Shown: positions 1 to 6,446 of the stretch, one piece after another
How the letters are laid out: every line of letters begins with the position of its first letter
How positions within the stretch are numbered: the stretch's first letter is position 1
Assembly: GCA_003165135.1 (NCBI GenBank)
Contig: PLSN01000202.1
Location: forward strand, 1 to 9,433
Reading direction: 5' to 3'
DNA from: Bacteroidota bacterium
GTDB lineage: Bacteria > Bacteroidota > Bacteroidia > Chitinophagales > LD1
Length of the DNA stretch: 9,433 nucleotides
The notes under the pieces: model-generated
Told to the model about the DNA's origin: nothing
What the model saw: only the letters and a program-made list of their open reading frames with translations
Databases searched by the model: none
Position numbers and translations under genes: made by a program

Positions 1-873
1 GCCATGCAGATGCATGAAAAAACACATGCAAACATCAAAACCATCCGACCTCTCAAAGATGGCGTGATAGCTGACTTCTATGCCGCTGAGAATATGATAC
101 GCGAGATGATCAAGATGATCTTCGACAAGAAGAAATTTCTTTTCCCTCCGCGATTCAGGATGGTGATCTGTATACCGTCTGGCATCACAGAGGTCGAAAA
201 GCGCGCCGTAAAGGACAGTGCCGAGCAGGCAGGCGGCCAGGAGGTCAAAATGATCTACGAACCAATGGCAGCGGCTATCGGTATCGGTATAGACGTCGAG
301 GAACCAAACGGCAACATGATCATCGATATAGGCGGTGGTACTACTGAGATAGCCGTGATCGCTCTCTCAGGTATCGTTTGCGACCAGTCTATCCGTGTAG
401 CAGGAGATGAGTTCACACTCGATATCGTAGACTACATGCGCCGTCAGCACAATATGCTCATCGGTGAGCGCACCGCAGAGAATATCAAGATCAATGTGGG
501 TTCGGCGCTGACAGACATCGACAATCCGCCTGACGACTATCCGGTGAACGGACGTGACCTGATGACAGGCATCCCTAAGCAGATCATTGTTTCCTACTCT
601 GAGATCGCGCATGCGCTGGACAAGTCTATCGCCAAGATCGAAGAGGCCATCCTCAAGGCGCTGGAGACCACACCTCCCGAGCTGGCTGCGGATATCTTTA
701 AGACAGGTCTCTATCTGACCGGTGGTGGTGCTTTGCTGCGCGGGCTCGACAAACGTGTGAGCCAAAAGACCAAACTGCCTGTACACGTAGCCGAAGACCC
801 GCTACGTGCGGTGGTGAGAGGCACAGGTATAGCCCTGAAGAAGATAGATACGTTTACCTTCCTGATGGACTAA
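1..873 (+). CDS. mreB: Rod shape-determining protein MreB, 5' end missing
   Basis: Bacterial actin homologue that forms membrane-associated filaments organising lateral wall synthesis by the elongasome. The frame is open to the left edge: the codon before the first visible Met is Ala, matching the usual family context 'A-M-Q-M-H-E-K-T'. About 50 N-terminal residues, including the phosphate-1 loop, therefore lie outside, and the Met at base 4 is internal, not the start. Numbering from that Met, the actin-fold motifs are IPSG at 58-61, the YEPMAAAIG helix at 85-93, the phosphate-2 motif IDIGGGTTEIAV at 107-118, GERTAE at 154-159, and the adenosine motif LTGGGALLRGLD at 238-249. The visible 289 residues plus the missing part give the normal total of about 340. 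It heads the operon with mreC, 101 nt downstream. No truncation or frameshift is visible inside the window. Identification is very secure. Confidence 0.97.
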   Translation, partial: AMQMHEKTHANIKTIRPLKDGVIADFYAAENMIREMIKMIFDKKKFLFPPRFRMVICIPSGITEVEKRAVKDSAEQAGGQEVKMIYEPMAAAIGIGIDVEEPNGNMIIDIGGGTTEIAVIALSGIVCDQSIRVAGDEFTLDIVDYMRRQHNMLIGERTAENIKINVGSALTDIDNPPDDYPVNGRDLMTGIPKQIIVSYSEIAHALDKSIAKIEEAILKALETTPPELAADIFKTGLYLTGGGALLRGLDKRVSQKTKLPVHVAEDPLRAVVRGTGIALKKIDTFTFLMD

Positions 874-940
874 AATATTTTTTGAAAAAAGGGACTGCAT
901 GGATAAGGCACAAAAAATATTATTCACGTCTTATTTAAAG

Positions 941-970
941 CCTCCCCTTTGGGGAGGTATGGAGGGGTCT
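941..970. repeat. GC-rich palindromic intergenic element
   Basis: A perfect 7-bp stem, CCTCCCC (941-947) with GGGGAGG (951-957) around a TTT loop, is followed after TAT... by a third purine block GGAGGGG (961-967). CCTCC at 941-945 can pair either with GGAGG at 953-957 or with GGAGG at 961-965, so two folds are possible. From memory this resembles a family of short dispersed repeats (AAAGCCTCCCC-TTT-GGGGAGG-..-GGAGGGG) common between genes in Bacteroidota; here the 3' outer arm looks degenerate. No T-run follows on the + strand, so it is unlikely to be an intrinsic terminator. Confidence 0.6.
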
Positions 971-974
971 CAGC
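961..974 (+). promoter_or_regulatory. Shine-Dalgarno-like site of mreC
   Basis: GGAGGGG at 961-967 lies 7 nt before the mreC ATG at 975 and contains the full GGAGG complement of the 16S rRNA 3' end. The other genes here lack such a strong site, as is usual in Bacteroidota. It is part of the palindromic element at 941-970 and can be masked by pairing with CCTCC at 941-945. Whether ribosomes use it is inference. Confidence 0.4.
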
Positions 975-1817
975 ATGTATAACCTCCTTCGTTTTATAGT
1001 CAGGTACTATCTATTCTTTTTCTTTCTATTGCTAGAGGGCTTTTGTTTCTTTCTCATTTATCAAAACAGTCATTACCATCAGGCGGCCTTCGTCAATATG
1101 GCCAATAACGCCAATGGTAAAGTATATGCGACAGTATCAGGCGTGACTGACTATCTCTATCTGAGACAGATGGCGGACTCTCTGGTAGCAGAGAATGCCA
1201 ACCTTCGCGCGCAGCTCAAAGAATCTACTAATGACACCTCCATAGTCGCAAAAAAACAGACCGACACCATCGGCAAAAAGCTTGAGCAGGTCTATACATA
1301 CATTCCTGCCAAGGTGATCCACAACTCCGTAAACCTCTCAGCAAACTATATCTACATCAATCGCGGCAAAAACCAGGGCATCACCACTCAGATGGGTGTG
1401 ATAAGTCCTGGCGGCGTGGTAGGCCAGGTAGTGAATGTGACGGATGATTATGCAGCTGTAATGTCACTGCTCAATAAGAACTTTAAAGTAAGTGCCAAGC
1501 TGAGAAATAGCAACTACTTTGGCACACTATCATGGGAAGGAAAAAACACTACCCTCGCAAAACTCAAAGAGATCCCTAAGCATGTCAAGATAGCGGTTGG
1601 TGATACTGTGGTCACGAGCGGATATTCAGAATTATTTCCTGAGAATGTAATAGTGGGCCGGGTAAAAAATGTACACGCCGAGCCTGAGGAAAATTTTCTC
1701 GATATCGATGTGACGCTCTCGGCTAATATGAATAATATCTCGTACGTATACGTGGTCAATAACCTGAAGCGGAAAGAATTTATCGTATTAGATTCTGTAG
1801 TTAAAAAGAATAATTAA
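975..1817 (+). CDS. mreC: Rod shape-determining protein MreC
   Basis: Bitopic inner-membrane protein of the elongasome. The periplasmic domain self-assembles and contacts PBP2, while the N-terminal anchor lies near MreB and MreD. The 280 residues are of normal length. A very hydrophobic, Phe-rich transmembrane segment covers about 8-29, a helix able to form the dimer coiled coil covers about 58-83, and the two beta-domain core runs from about 109 to 265. Family hallmarks include GITTQMGVISPGGVVGQVV at 135-153, the following DDYAAVMSLL (157-166), and GDTVVTSGYSELFPENVIVG at 209-228. A short Lys/Asn-rich tail ends the protein. The ATG at 975 leaves the transmembrane segment at the usual distance from the N-terminus and has GGAGGGG 7 nt upstream. 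It lies in the same orientation between mreB and an Imm51-like gene. Very likely co-transcribed with mreB. Confidence 0.95.
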   Translation: MYNLLRFIVRYYLFFFFLLLEGFCFFLIYQNSHYHQAAFVNMANNANGKVYATVSGVTDYLYLRQMADSLVAENANLRAQLKESTNDTSIVAKKQTDTIGKKLEQVYTYIPAKVIHNSVNLSANYIYINRGKNQGITTQMGVISPGGVVGQVVNVTDDYAAVMSLLNKNFKVSAKLRNSNYFGTLSWEGKNTTLAKLKEIPKHVKIAVGDTVVTSGYSELFPENVIVGRVKNVHAEPEENFLDIDVTLSANMNNISYVYVVNNLKRKEFIVLDSVVKKNN

Positions 1818-1856
1818 AAATAGTTTTTGGTATTTTGGTAACAGTAAATAAATCGC

Positions 1857-2222
1857 ATGAAGGACTATATCAAGATCACAACTAAGAAAGATTTCGGCAG
1901 TGTGTCTGTCACGCTGAATATCAAAGACGAAAAGGTAGCTGCTATCGGTCAAAAAATGAAGACAATAAACGAACAGGCTGACATGACCGGGTATAACTGG
2001 GAGGCATTGCTCGGTTATTATCTTGATGAGCATTTCCCTGAGGTAGCAGGCGGCATGGGCAGCGACGCTAATGCAGGCAAATATACAGCCTACTATAAAC
2101 TGACACCACAAAATGAAAAGAAGGCGGAACAGCTGGCTACGATCATCGAAGACCTGATAGAAAACGAATCAAAGCTATATGATATTGTAAAAAATAATGC
2201 CGACGAGATCGACTGGGAATAA
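1857..2222 (+). CDS. Imm51-like small protein inside the mre operon
   Basis: A 121-residue acidic, soluble protein with no signal peptide or membrane segment. The pattern resembles immunity protein family 51 (Imm51) of polymorphic toxin systems as I recall it: an N-terminal beta stretch SVSVTLNI (15-22), then GYNWEALLGYYLDEHFPEV (45-63; members often read GYDW.SL...FL.E..PEL), a short loop with D70, the strand GKYTAYY (74-80), and a long C-terminal helix (85-112). The assignment is by pattern recognition, not a search. No toxin gene is adjacent. It lies 39 nt after mreC and 31 nt before mreD on the same strand, so it is probably transcribed with them; a role in shape or wall synthesis cannot be inferred from that alone. 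The ATG at 1857 starts directly at the conserved region. An unrelated small alpha/beta fold remains possible. Confidence 0.6.
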   Translation: MKDYIKITTKKDFGSVSVTLNIKDEKVAAIGQKMKTINEQADMTGYNWEALLGYYLDEHFPEVAGGMGSDANAGKYTAYYKLTPQNEKKAEQLATIIEDLIENESKLYDIVKNNADEIDWE

Positions 2223-2253
2223 AATTCAACCATCCTAATTATAAATAATCTGA

Positions 2254-2775
2254 ATGCTAAGTTTAGTACCTATTAATCTCCTTCGTTTTGTAGCGCTGCT
2301 CGCTGCACAGGTACTTATTTTCAGCAATATCAAGGTTAGCCCATTCATCAATCCATATGTCTACCCTTTGTTCATCCTGCTCCTCCCATTTGGTACACCG
2401 AGATGGCTACTGATGATACTTGGATTTGCTACAGGCTTGAGCGTAGATTTATTTGTGGGTTCGCTCGGTATGCACGCTGCGGCCTGTCTCCTGATCGCAT
2501 ATCTTCGTCCGACCCTCATCAGTATCATTACCCCAAAAGGTGCAGAGTTTGAAGTAGAGCCGAACATCAATCTACAAGGCGTGACATGGTTTTCGATCTA
2601 TTGCGGACTGGCAACTTTCATTCATCATACTGCCTATTTTCTGATAGAGAGCGGCACTTTTTATAATCCCTTTATCTTATTACTGCGGATCATCCTGAGT
2701 ACGATTTTCTCCGTACTGTTTATGATGATCTTCCTGTTTCTCTTTACCTCTTCGAGAAAGAGAAGACTGGCTTAG
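2254..2775 (+). CDS. mreD: Rod shape-determining protein MreD
   Basis: Polytopic inner-membrane partner of MreC and part of the complex that regulates RodA-PBP2. The 173 residues match the usual 160-180. Hydrophobic segments lie at about 5-25, 34-47, 51-70, 72-90, 108-131 and 138-165, and the basic C-terminus (SSRKRRLA) is expected to be cytoplasmic. The signature GLSVDLFVGSLGMHAAACLL (61-80), with the conserved Asp and the GMHA turn, matches the Bacteroidota form of MreD. The ATG at 2254 gives an N-terminus beginning at the first membrane helix. It follows mreC in the standard order but is separated from it by the Imm51-like gene. No terminator-like hairpin is seen in the 62 nt after its stop. 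Confidence 0.9.
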   Translation: MLSLVPINLLRFVALLAAQVLIFSNIKVSPFINPYVYPLFILLLPFGTPRWLLMILGFATGLSVDLFVGSLGMHAAACLLIAYLRPTLISIITPKGAEFEVEPNINLQGVTWFSIYCGLATFIHHTAYFLIESGTFYNPFILLLRIILSTIFSVLFMMIFLFLFTSSRKRRLA

Positions 2776-2837
2776 TAAGCATTCACATTTGAAAAAGACA
2801 ACAGGATTTGTTTTCTTTATAGAGTCAAAACCAAGCT

Positions 2838-3365
2838 TTGCAAAGGGAAAAATACATACCGAGATATACTTATGCGGACTACTGTCTGTGGGAAGGTGAT
2901 TGGGAGCTTATCTGCGGCTATCCCTATTCGATGGCACCGAGTCCCTTTGGCCCTCATCAGAGAATTTCGAGAGAATTCACAACGTCCATATCTATCCAAC
3001 TAAAAAAGAAAGACTGCAAATGTGAAGCATTTGCTGATCTGGACTGGATCATAGATGACGAAAATGTGGTGCGTCCCGACGTCATGATCGTATGTGGTGA
3101 GAAAGTAGTAAAGCATCTCGAGTATGCTCCGGTATGGATAGTAGAAATACTATCAGCATCCACTGCATTTAGAGACCAAATAGTTAAGAAAGAACTCTAT
3201 GCAGAAAAGGGAGTAAAATACTACCTCATAGCGGATACAGACAAAAAAACGATCATAGTTTATGAATTAATAAACGGTGAATACATAGCAAAGTCGGATG
3301 GCAAATTTGATCTCACTGACCATTGCTCTATAGAGCTAGATCTGGAGGCAATTATAAATTCCTGA
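2838..3365 (+). CDS. Uma2 family (DUF820) putative endonuclease
   Basis: A 175-residue protein of the Uma2/DUF820 family, which carries a PD-(D/E)XK nuclease fold. The biological role of the family is poorly known. The visible family pattern is YTYADYCLWEGDWELICGYPY (10-30), M32-A-P-S-P, H40-Q, the active-site PD at 80-81, VEILS at 102-106 with E103, an S/T-rich loop followed by D113, K117, and YAEKGVKYYLIAD at 121-133. The catalytic pattern D81/E103 looks intact. The first codon is TTG at 2838. An in-frame TAG at 2820-2822 lies just upstream with no ATG between, and the first in-frame ATG is at residue 32, beyond conserved sequence, so a TTG or other non-ATG start is required. The gene stands between mreD and the aquaporin with 62- and 70-nt gaps. 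It is not part of the usual mre/mrd cluster and was probably inserted. Confidence 0.85.
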   Translation: MQREKYIPRYTYADYCLWEGDWELICGYPYSMAPSPFGPHQRISREFTTSISIQLKKKDCKCEAFADLDWIIDDENVVRPDVMIVCGEKVVKHLEYAPVWIVEILSASTAFRDQIVKKELYAEKGVKYYLIADTDKKTIIVYELINGEYIAKSDGKFDLTDHCSIELDLEAIINS

Positions 3366-3413
3366 TCCGGCTTTCAAAAAACTTCCCCTATCTTAAAATA
3401 TCAGCGATTAATT

Positions 3414-3421
3414 TACCTTTG
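3414..3421 (+). promoter_or_regulatory. Candidate -7 element for the aquaporin-arsC pair
   Basis: TACCTTTG matches the Bacteroidota sigma-ABfr -7 consensus TAnnTTTG exactly and lies 14 nt before the aquaporin ATG at 3436, which would leave a very short leader. No good TTTG -33 element is visible 19-21 nt further upstream, so this is a weak call. Confidence 0.3.
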
Positions 3422-3435
3422 AGAAAAAGGTATGT

Positions 3436-4086
3436 ATGAAAAAATATCTGGCTGAGTTTATCGGGACATTTACTTTGATCTTCTGCGGTACAGGCGCTAT
3501 CGTGATCGATCAGCAATTCGGCGGGGCAATATCTCATGTTGGCGTATGCCTGGTCTGGGGAGCAATCGTCTCCTGCGTCATATTCGCCCTCGGCGATGTG
3601 TCGGGTGCCCATATTAACCCTGCTGTGACATTTGGTTTCTGGCTCGCGAGACGATTTGAGGCCAAAGAGATTCCACCCTATATCCTGAGCCAGGCAGCAG
3701 GAGCTATCACAGCCAGCGCTACGCTTCATTTCCTTTTTCCTGACAATAAACTCCTCGGCGGTACCTATCCCGCAGGCTCAGATATGCAGTCATTCATCAT
3801 TGAGTTTCTGGTGACTTTCTTTTTGATGTTTTTGATCATGCAGGTAGCGACCGGGTCAAAAGAAAAGGGCATGTTCGCTGCCATAGCCATCGGCTCCATG
3901 GTCATGCTTGAGGCGATGTTCGTCGGGCCAGTCAGCGGCGACTCGACCAATCCTATTCGTTCTCTTGCACCTGCCATTGTATCAGGGCATTTTGAGCATC
4001 AGTGGATATATCTAACCGCGCCATTCCTGGGAGCAGCCTTTGCCGTGCTGATCTGGCATGTCCTGAAAGAAAAGGAAACAGCCTGA
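3436..4086 (+). CDS. MIP family aquaporin, probably metalloid or small-solute channel
   Basis: Six-helix membrane channel of the major intrinsic protein family, 216 residues (normal about 210-270). The first half carries LAEFIGTFTLIFCGTG (5-20) and GAHINPAVT with NPA at 61-63. The second half carries GPVSGDSTNPIRSLAP with the second box changed from NPA to NPI (172-174), followed by the conserved pore Arg175. Aligning by hand to E. coli AqpZ and GlpF, the selectivity-filter positions are W41, A160, D169 and R175. The bulky His of water-specific channels is absent and Trp41 matches GlpF, suggesting a wider pore. The arsenate reductase starts 1 nt after the stop, as in aqpS-arsC type arrangements where the channel lets arsenite leave the cell. 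Family assignment is secure; arsenite as substrate is inferred from context. An out-of-frame ATG at 3432 is ignored. Confidence 0.92.
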   Translation: MKKYLAEFIGTFTLIFCGTGAIVIDQQFGGAISHVGVCLVWGAIVSCVIFALGDVSGAHINPAVTFGFWLARRFEAKEIPPYILSQAAGAITASATLHFLFPDNKLLGGTYPAGSDMQSFIIEFLVTFFLMFLIMQVATGSKEKGMFAAIAIGSMVMLEAMFVGPVSGDSTNPIRSLAPAIVSGHFEHQWIYLTAPFLGAAFAVLIWHVLKEKETA

Positions 4087-4087
4087 T

Positions 4088-4480
4088 ATGAAAAAGAATA
4101 TTCTATTCGTCTGTATTGAAAACAGCAACCGCAGCCAGATGGCTCAGGCTTTTGCTATCATCTATGGTGGCGACCGTGTCAATGCCTATAGTGCTGGATC
4201 GCGCCCCTCAGGTCGTATCAATCCTAAAGCGATAGCCGCGATGAAAGAACTTGGCTATGATCTGAGCGCCCACGACAGCAAATCGCTCGACGACATACCG
4301 AATGTAGTGCATGACTATGCTATCACAATGGGCTGCGGTGATGCCTGCCCGATGGTCAATGCAAAAAACCGCGAGGATTGGAATATCCCGGACCCCAGAG
4401 ATATGGATGAAGACGAATTCAGAAAAGTCCGTGCCCTGATCGGATCTAAGGTCAAAGAATTACTTCAAAAAATATTATAA
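4088..4480 (+). CDS. arsC: Arsenate reductase ArsC, LMW-PTP type
   Basis: A 130-residue cytoplasmic enzyme of the low-molecular-weight tyrosine phosphatase fold, predicted to reduce arsenate to arsenite. The P-loop C-X5-R is C9-IENSN-R15 followed by SQMAQ, and the usual YSAG.RPSG.INPKAI segment lies at 34-49. IPDPRDM at 100-106 carries the Asp-Pro (102-103) of the general-acid loop. Cys83 and Cys87 in MGCGDACP could serve as resolving cysteines; their spacing of 4 differs from the 82/89 pair of the Staphylococcus pI258 enzyme and looks more like ArsC forms using another thiol. The start lies 1 nt after the aquaporin stop, so the two are almost certainly co-transcribed and perhaps translationally coupled. 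No arsR or arsenite pump gene is nearby. A protein-phosphatase role is the main alternative. Confidence 0.87.
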   Translation: MKKNILFVCIENSNRSQMAQAFAIIYGGDRVNAYSAGSRPSGRINPKAIAAMKELGYDLSAHDSKSLDDIPNVVHDYAITMGCGDACPMVNAKNREDWNIPDPRDMDEDEFRKVRALIGSKVKELLQKIL

Positions 4481-4519
4481 CAAAGCTCTTATCTATCGCT
4501 TACATTCGCTTAAGTCCAT

Positions 4520-4527
4520 TATTTTTG
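4520..4527 (+). promoter_or_regulatory. Candidate -7 element for mrdA-rodA
   Basis: TATTTTTG fits the Bacteroidota -7 consensus TAnnTTTG and lies 38 nt before the mrdA GTG, in the 85-nt gap after arsC. The expected TTTG -33 box is not obvious. If real, it gives mrdA-rodA a promoter separate from the mre genes. Confidence 0.3.
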
Positions 4528-4565
4528 TGCTCGTTATTTAGCAGTCATACTTTCCACCTTTTTCC

Positions 4566-6440
4566 GTGAATAAAGACCTCTTCAAAAACAGATACGATGT
4601 AGTGCGCATCATTATAGCGGCTTTTGCGGCTATATTTTTGCTGAGGCTGGGGTATTTGCAGCTGTTTGAAAAGAAATACGACAGAATCGCATTCGAAAAT
4701 GCTATCAAGGAACTGGAAATATATCCTACCCGCGGCCTCGTATATGACCGCAAAGGAGAACTCATAGTATACAACGAAGCGATCTATGACATCATGGTCA
4801 CTCCTCATGCCGCCAAGGCCGCAGACTCAGTGAAAATATGCAGCCTGCTAAAGATCACGATGGATGACTACACTGCGCGAATGGCCAAAGCCCGAGCCTA
4901 CTCTGCCAGAAAGGCATCTGTATTTATGAAGCAGGTATCCCTCGAAGATTACCAGCGTTTTCAGGAGTCGCAATATCTTTTCCCGGGATTCGACGGGCAG
5001 GTGCGTACCATCCGCAAATACCCTCACCGTTGCGCTGCAGTCATACTCGGCGACGTAGGTGAGGTAGATGACAACCAGATCAAAACATCAAATGGTTACT
5101 ACAAGCCCGGAGACTATGTAGGCAAAAGCGGTTTGGAGAAATACTATGAGAAAGAACTCGGCGGCACACAGGGCAAAAAATTCATTTACGTAGACGTGCA
5201 CAACCGCGAGCAGGGTAGTTTTGCTGATGGCAAATACGATACTGCTGCGAGAGCAGGAGACAATCTTTACACCAGCATTGACATCAAGCTCCAAGAGTAC
5301 GGCGAGGAACTGATGCAAAATAAAAAAGGCAGCATCATAGCTATAGAGCCTGAAACCGGCGAGATACTTTGTATGGTGAGTTCTCCGGGCTATGATCCTA
5401 ACCTGCTTTGCGGTGCTATACGCGGGGAAAATTTCAAAAGACTGGTTTATGACTCTCTGGAACCTTTGTTCAATCGCGCTACGATGGCGACTTATTCCCC
5501 GGGCTCGACCTTCAAACCTATGATAGGCCTTATCTCGCTCAATGAAGGAGTACAAGGCGAGGTGTATACTGTGCCCTGCAATGGCTTTTACAATTTCGCC
5601 GGCATGACTTTGAAATGTTCGCATCACCACCCATGGGCGACCAATATCGAATATGCACTGGCACAGTCCTGCAACCCATACTTCTGGCAAACATTCCGCA
5701 ATGCAATAGAGAATCCGAAATTCAGTACTATACAAGAGAGTTATGGCACTTGGTCCGGCTTCTGTCGTAGCTTTGGATTGGGTAGTAGGCTCGGCGTGGA
5801 CCTACCGTCTGAGGCGCGGGGAAATATCCCATCAGTGGAATATTTCAATAAAATTTATGGAGAAAAAGGCTGGCACTCGGCGACTATCATATCATTGGGC
5901 ATCGGGCAGGGTGAGATACTCGTCACACCGATACAGTTGGCAAATATGTATGCCGCCATCGCTAATCAGGGATGGTATATCAAACCACATCTCGTGCGGG
6001 ATCTGGAAGATGTACATGATAAAAAGAACATAAAGACCGACCTGCCTAAAAATATGGCGACGATAGATACCAAATGGTATATCCCTGTCAATGAAGGGCT
6101 GCGACAAGTGGTAGAGGCAGGTACCGCTATCGAATCAAAGATAGACGGCATAAGTCTCTGCGGCAAAACAGGTACAGTGCAGAACAGCCACGGTGACCAC
6201 CACTCGGTCTTTGCGGGGTTCGCCCCAAAGGACCATCCTAGAATAGCCATCGCTGTCATAGTAGAGAATGCAGGATTCGGAGCCACATACGGCTGTCCGA
6301 TAGCCAGCCTCATGGTAGAGAAATACCTCAATGATACGATAGCAGACAACAGGCTGGCGAAACAAAAGAAGATGATAGAGACAAACCTGATACAAAAATA
6401 TTCATTGGGAAAAAATATGCCTGTCACGACTGGACATTAA
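4566..6440 (+). CDS. mrdA: Penicillin-binding protein 2, elongasome transpeptidase
   Basis: Class B PBP that cross-links peptidoglycan made by RodA during lateral growth; anchored in the inner membrane with the catalytic domain in the periplasm. At 624 residues it is of normal length. One transmembrane segment lies at about 12-33, then the PBP dimer domain with the PTRGLVYDRKGE motif at 54-65. The transpeptidase motifs are SxxK at 314-317 (Ser314 nucleophile, STFK), SxN at 368-370 (SCN) and KTG at 534-536. Cys338, Cys351, His353-355 and Cys369 cluster just before and in the SxN motif, a possible metal site. The start is GTG at 4566; the next in-frame Met (residue 99) is far inside the protein and would delete the membrane anchor. 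The rodA start is 6 nt after the stop, the classic paired arrangement. Identification is very secure. Confidence 0.95.
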   Translation: MNKDLFKNRYDVVRIIIAAFAAIFLLRLGYLQLFEKKYDRIAFENAIKELEIYPTRGLVYDRKGELIVYNEAIYDIMVTPHAAKAADSVKICSLLKITMDDYTARMAKARAYSARKASVFMKQVSLEDYQRFQESQYLFPGFDGQVRTIRKYPHRCAAVILGDVGEVDDNQIKTSNGYYKPGDYVGKSGLEKYYEKELGGTQGKKFIYVDVHNREQGSFADGKYDTAARAGDNLYTSIDIKLQEYGEELMQNKKGSIIAIEPETGEILCMVSSPGYDPNLLCGAIRGENFKRLVYDSLEPLFNRATMATYSPGSTFKPMIGLISLNEGVQGEVYTVPCNGFYNFAGMTLKCSHHHPWATNIEYALAQSCNPYFWQTFRNAIENPKFSTIQESYGTWSGFCRSFGLGSRLGVDLPSEARGNIPSVEYFNKIYGEKGWHSATIISLGIGQGEILVTPIQLANMYAAIANQGWYIKPHLVRDLEDVHDKKNIKTDLPKNMATIDTKWYIPVNEGLRQVVEAGTAIESKIDGISLCGKTGTVQNSHGDHHSVFAGFAPKDHPRIAIAVIVENAGFGATYGCPIASLMVEKYLNDTIADNRLAKQKKMIETNLIQKYSLGKNMPVTTGH

Positions 6441-6446
6441 AAGACA

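Noticed and set aside
1788..2111. Minus-strand frame opposite the Imm51-like gene, considered as a partner toxin
   Set aside because: Composition is typical of antisense reading, with no toxin motif, and it overlaps both mreC and the better-supported + strand gene.
2838..3365. Uma2-like and Imm51-like genes as a linked toxin-immunity pair
   Set aside because: They are separated by mreD, Uma2 proteins are not a known Imm51 partner, and the two genes do not overlap or couple.
5088..5735. Long open frame on the minus strand (about 215 codons)
   Set aside because: It lies wholly inside mrdA, whose motifs are intact; the translation shows no recognisable domain and looks like antisense sequence.
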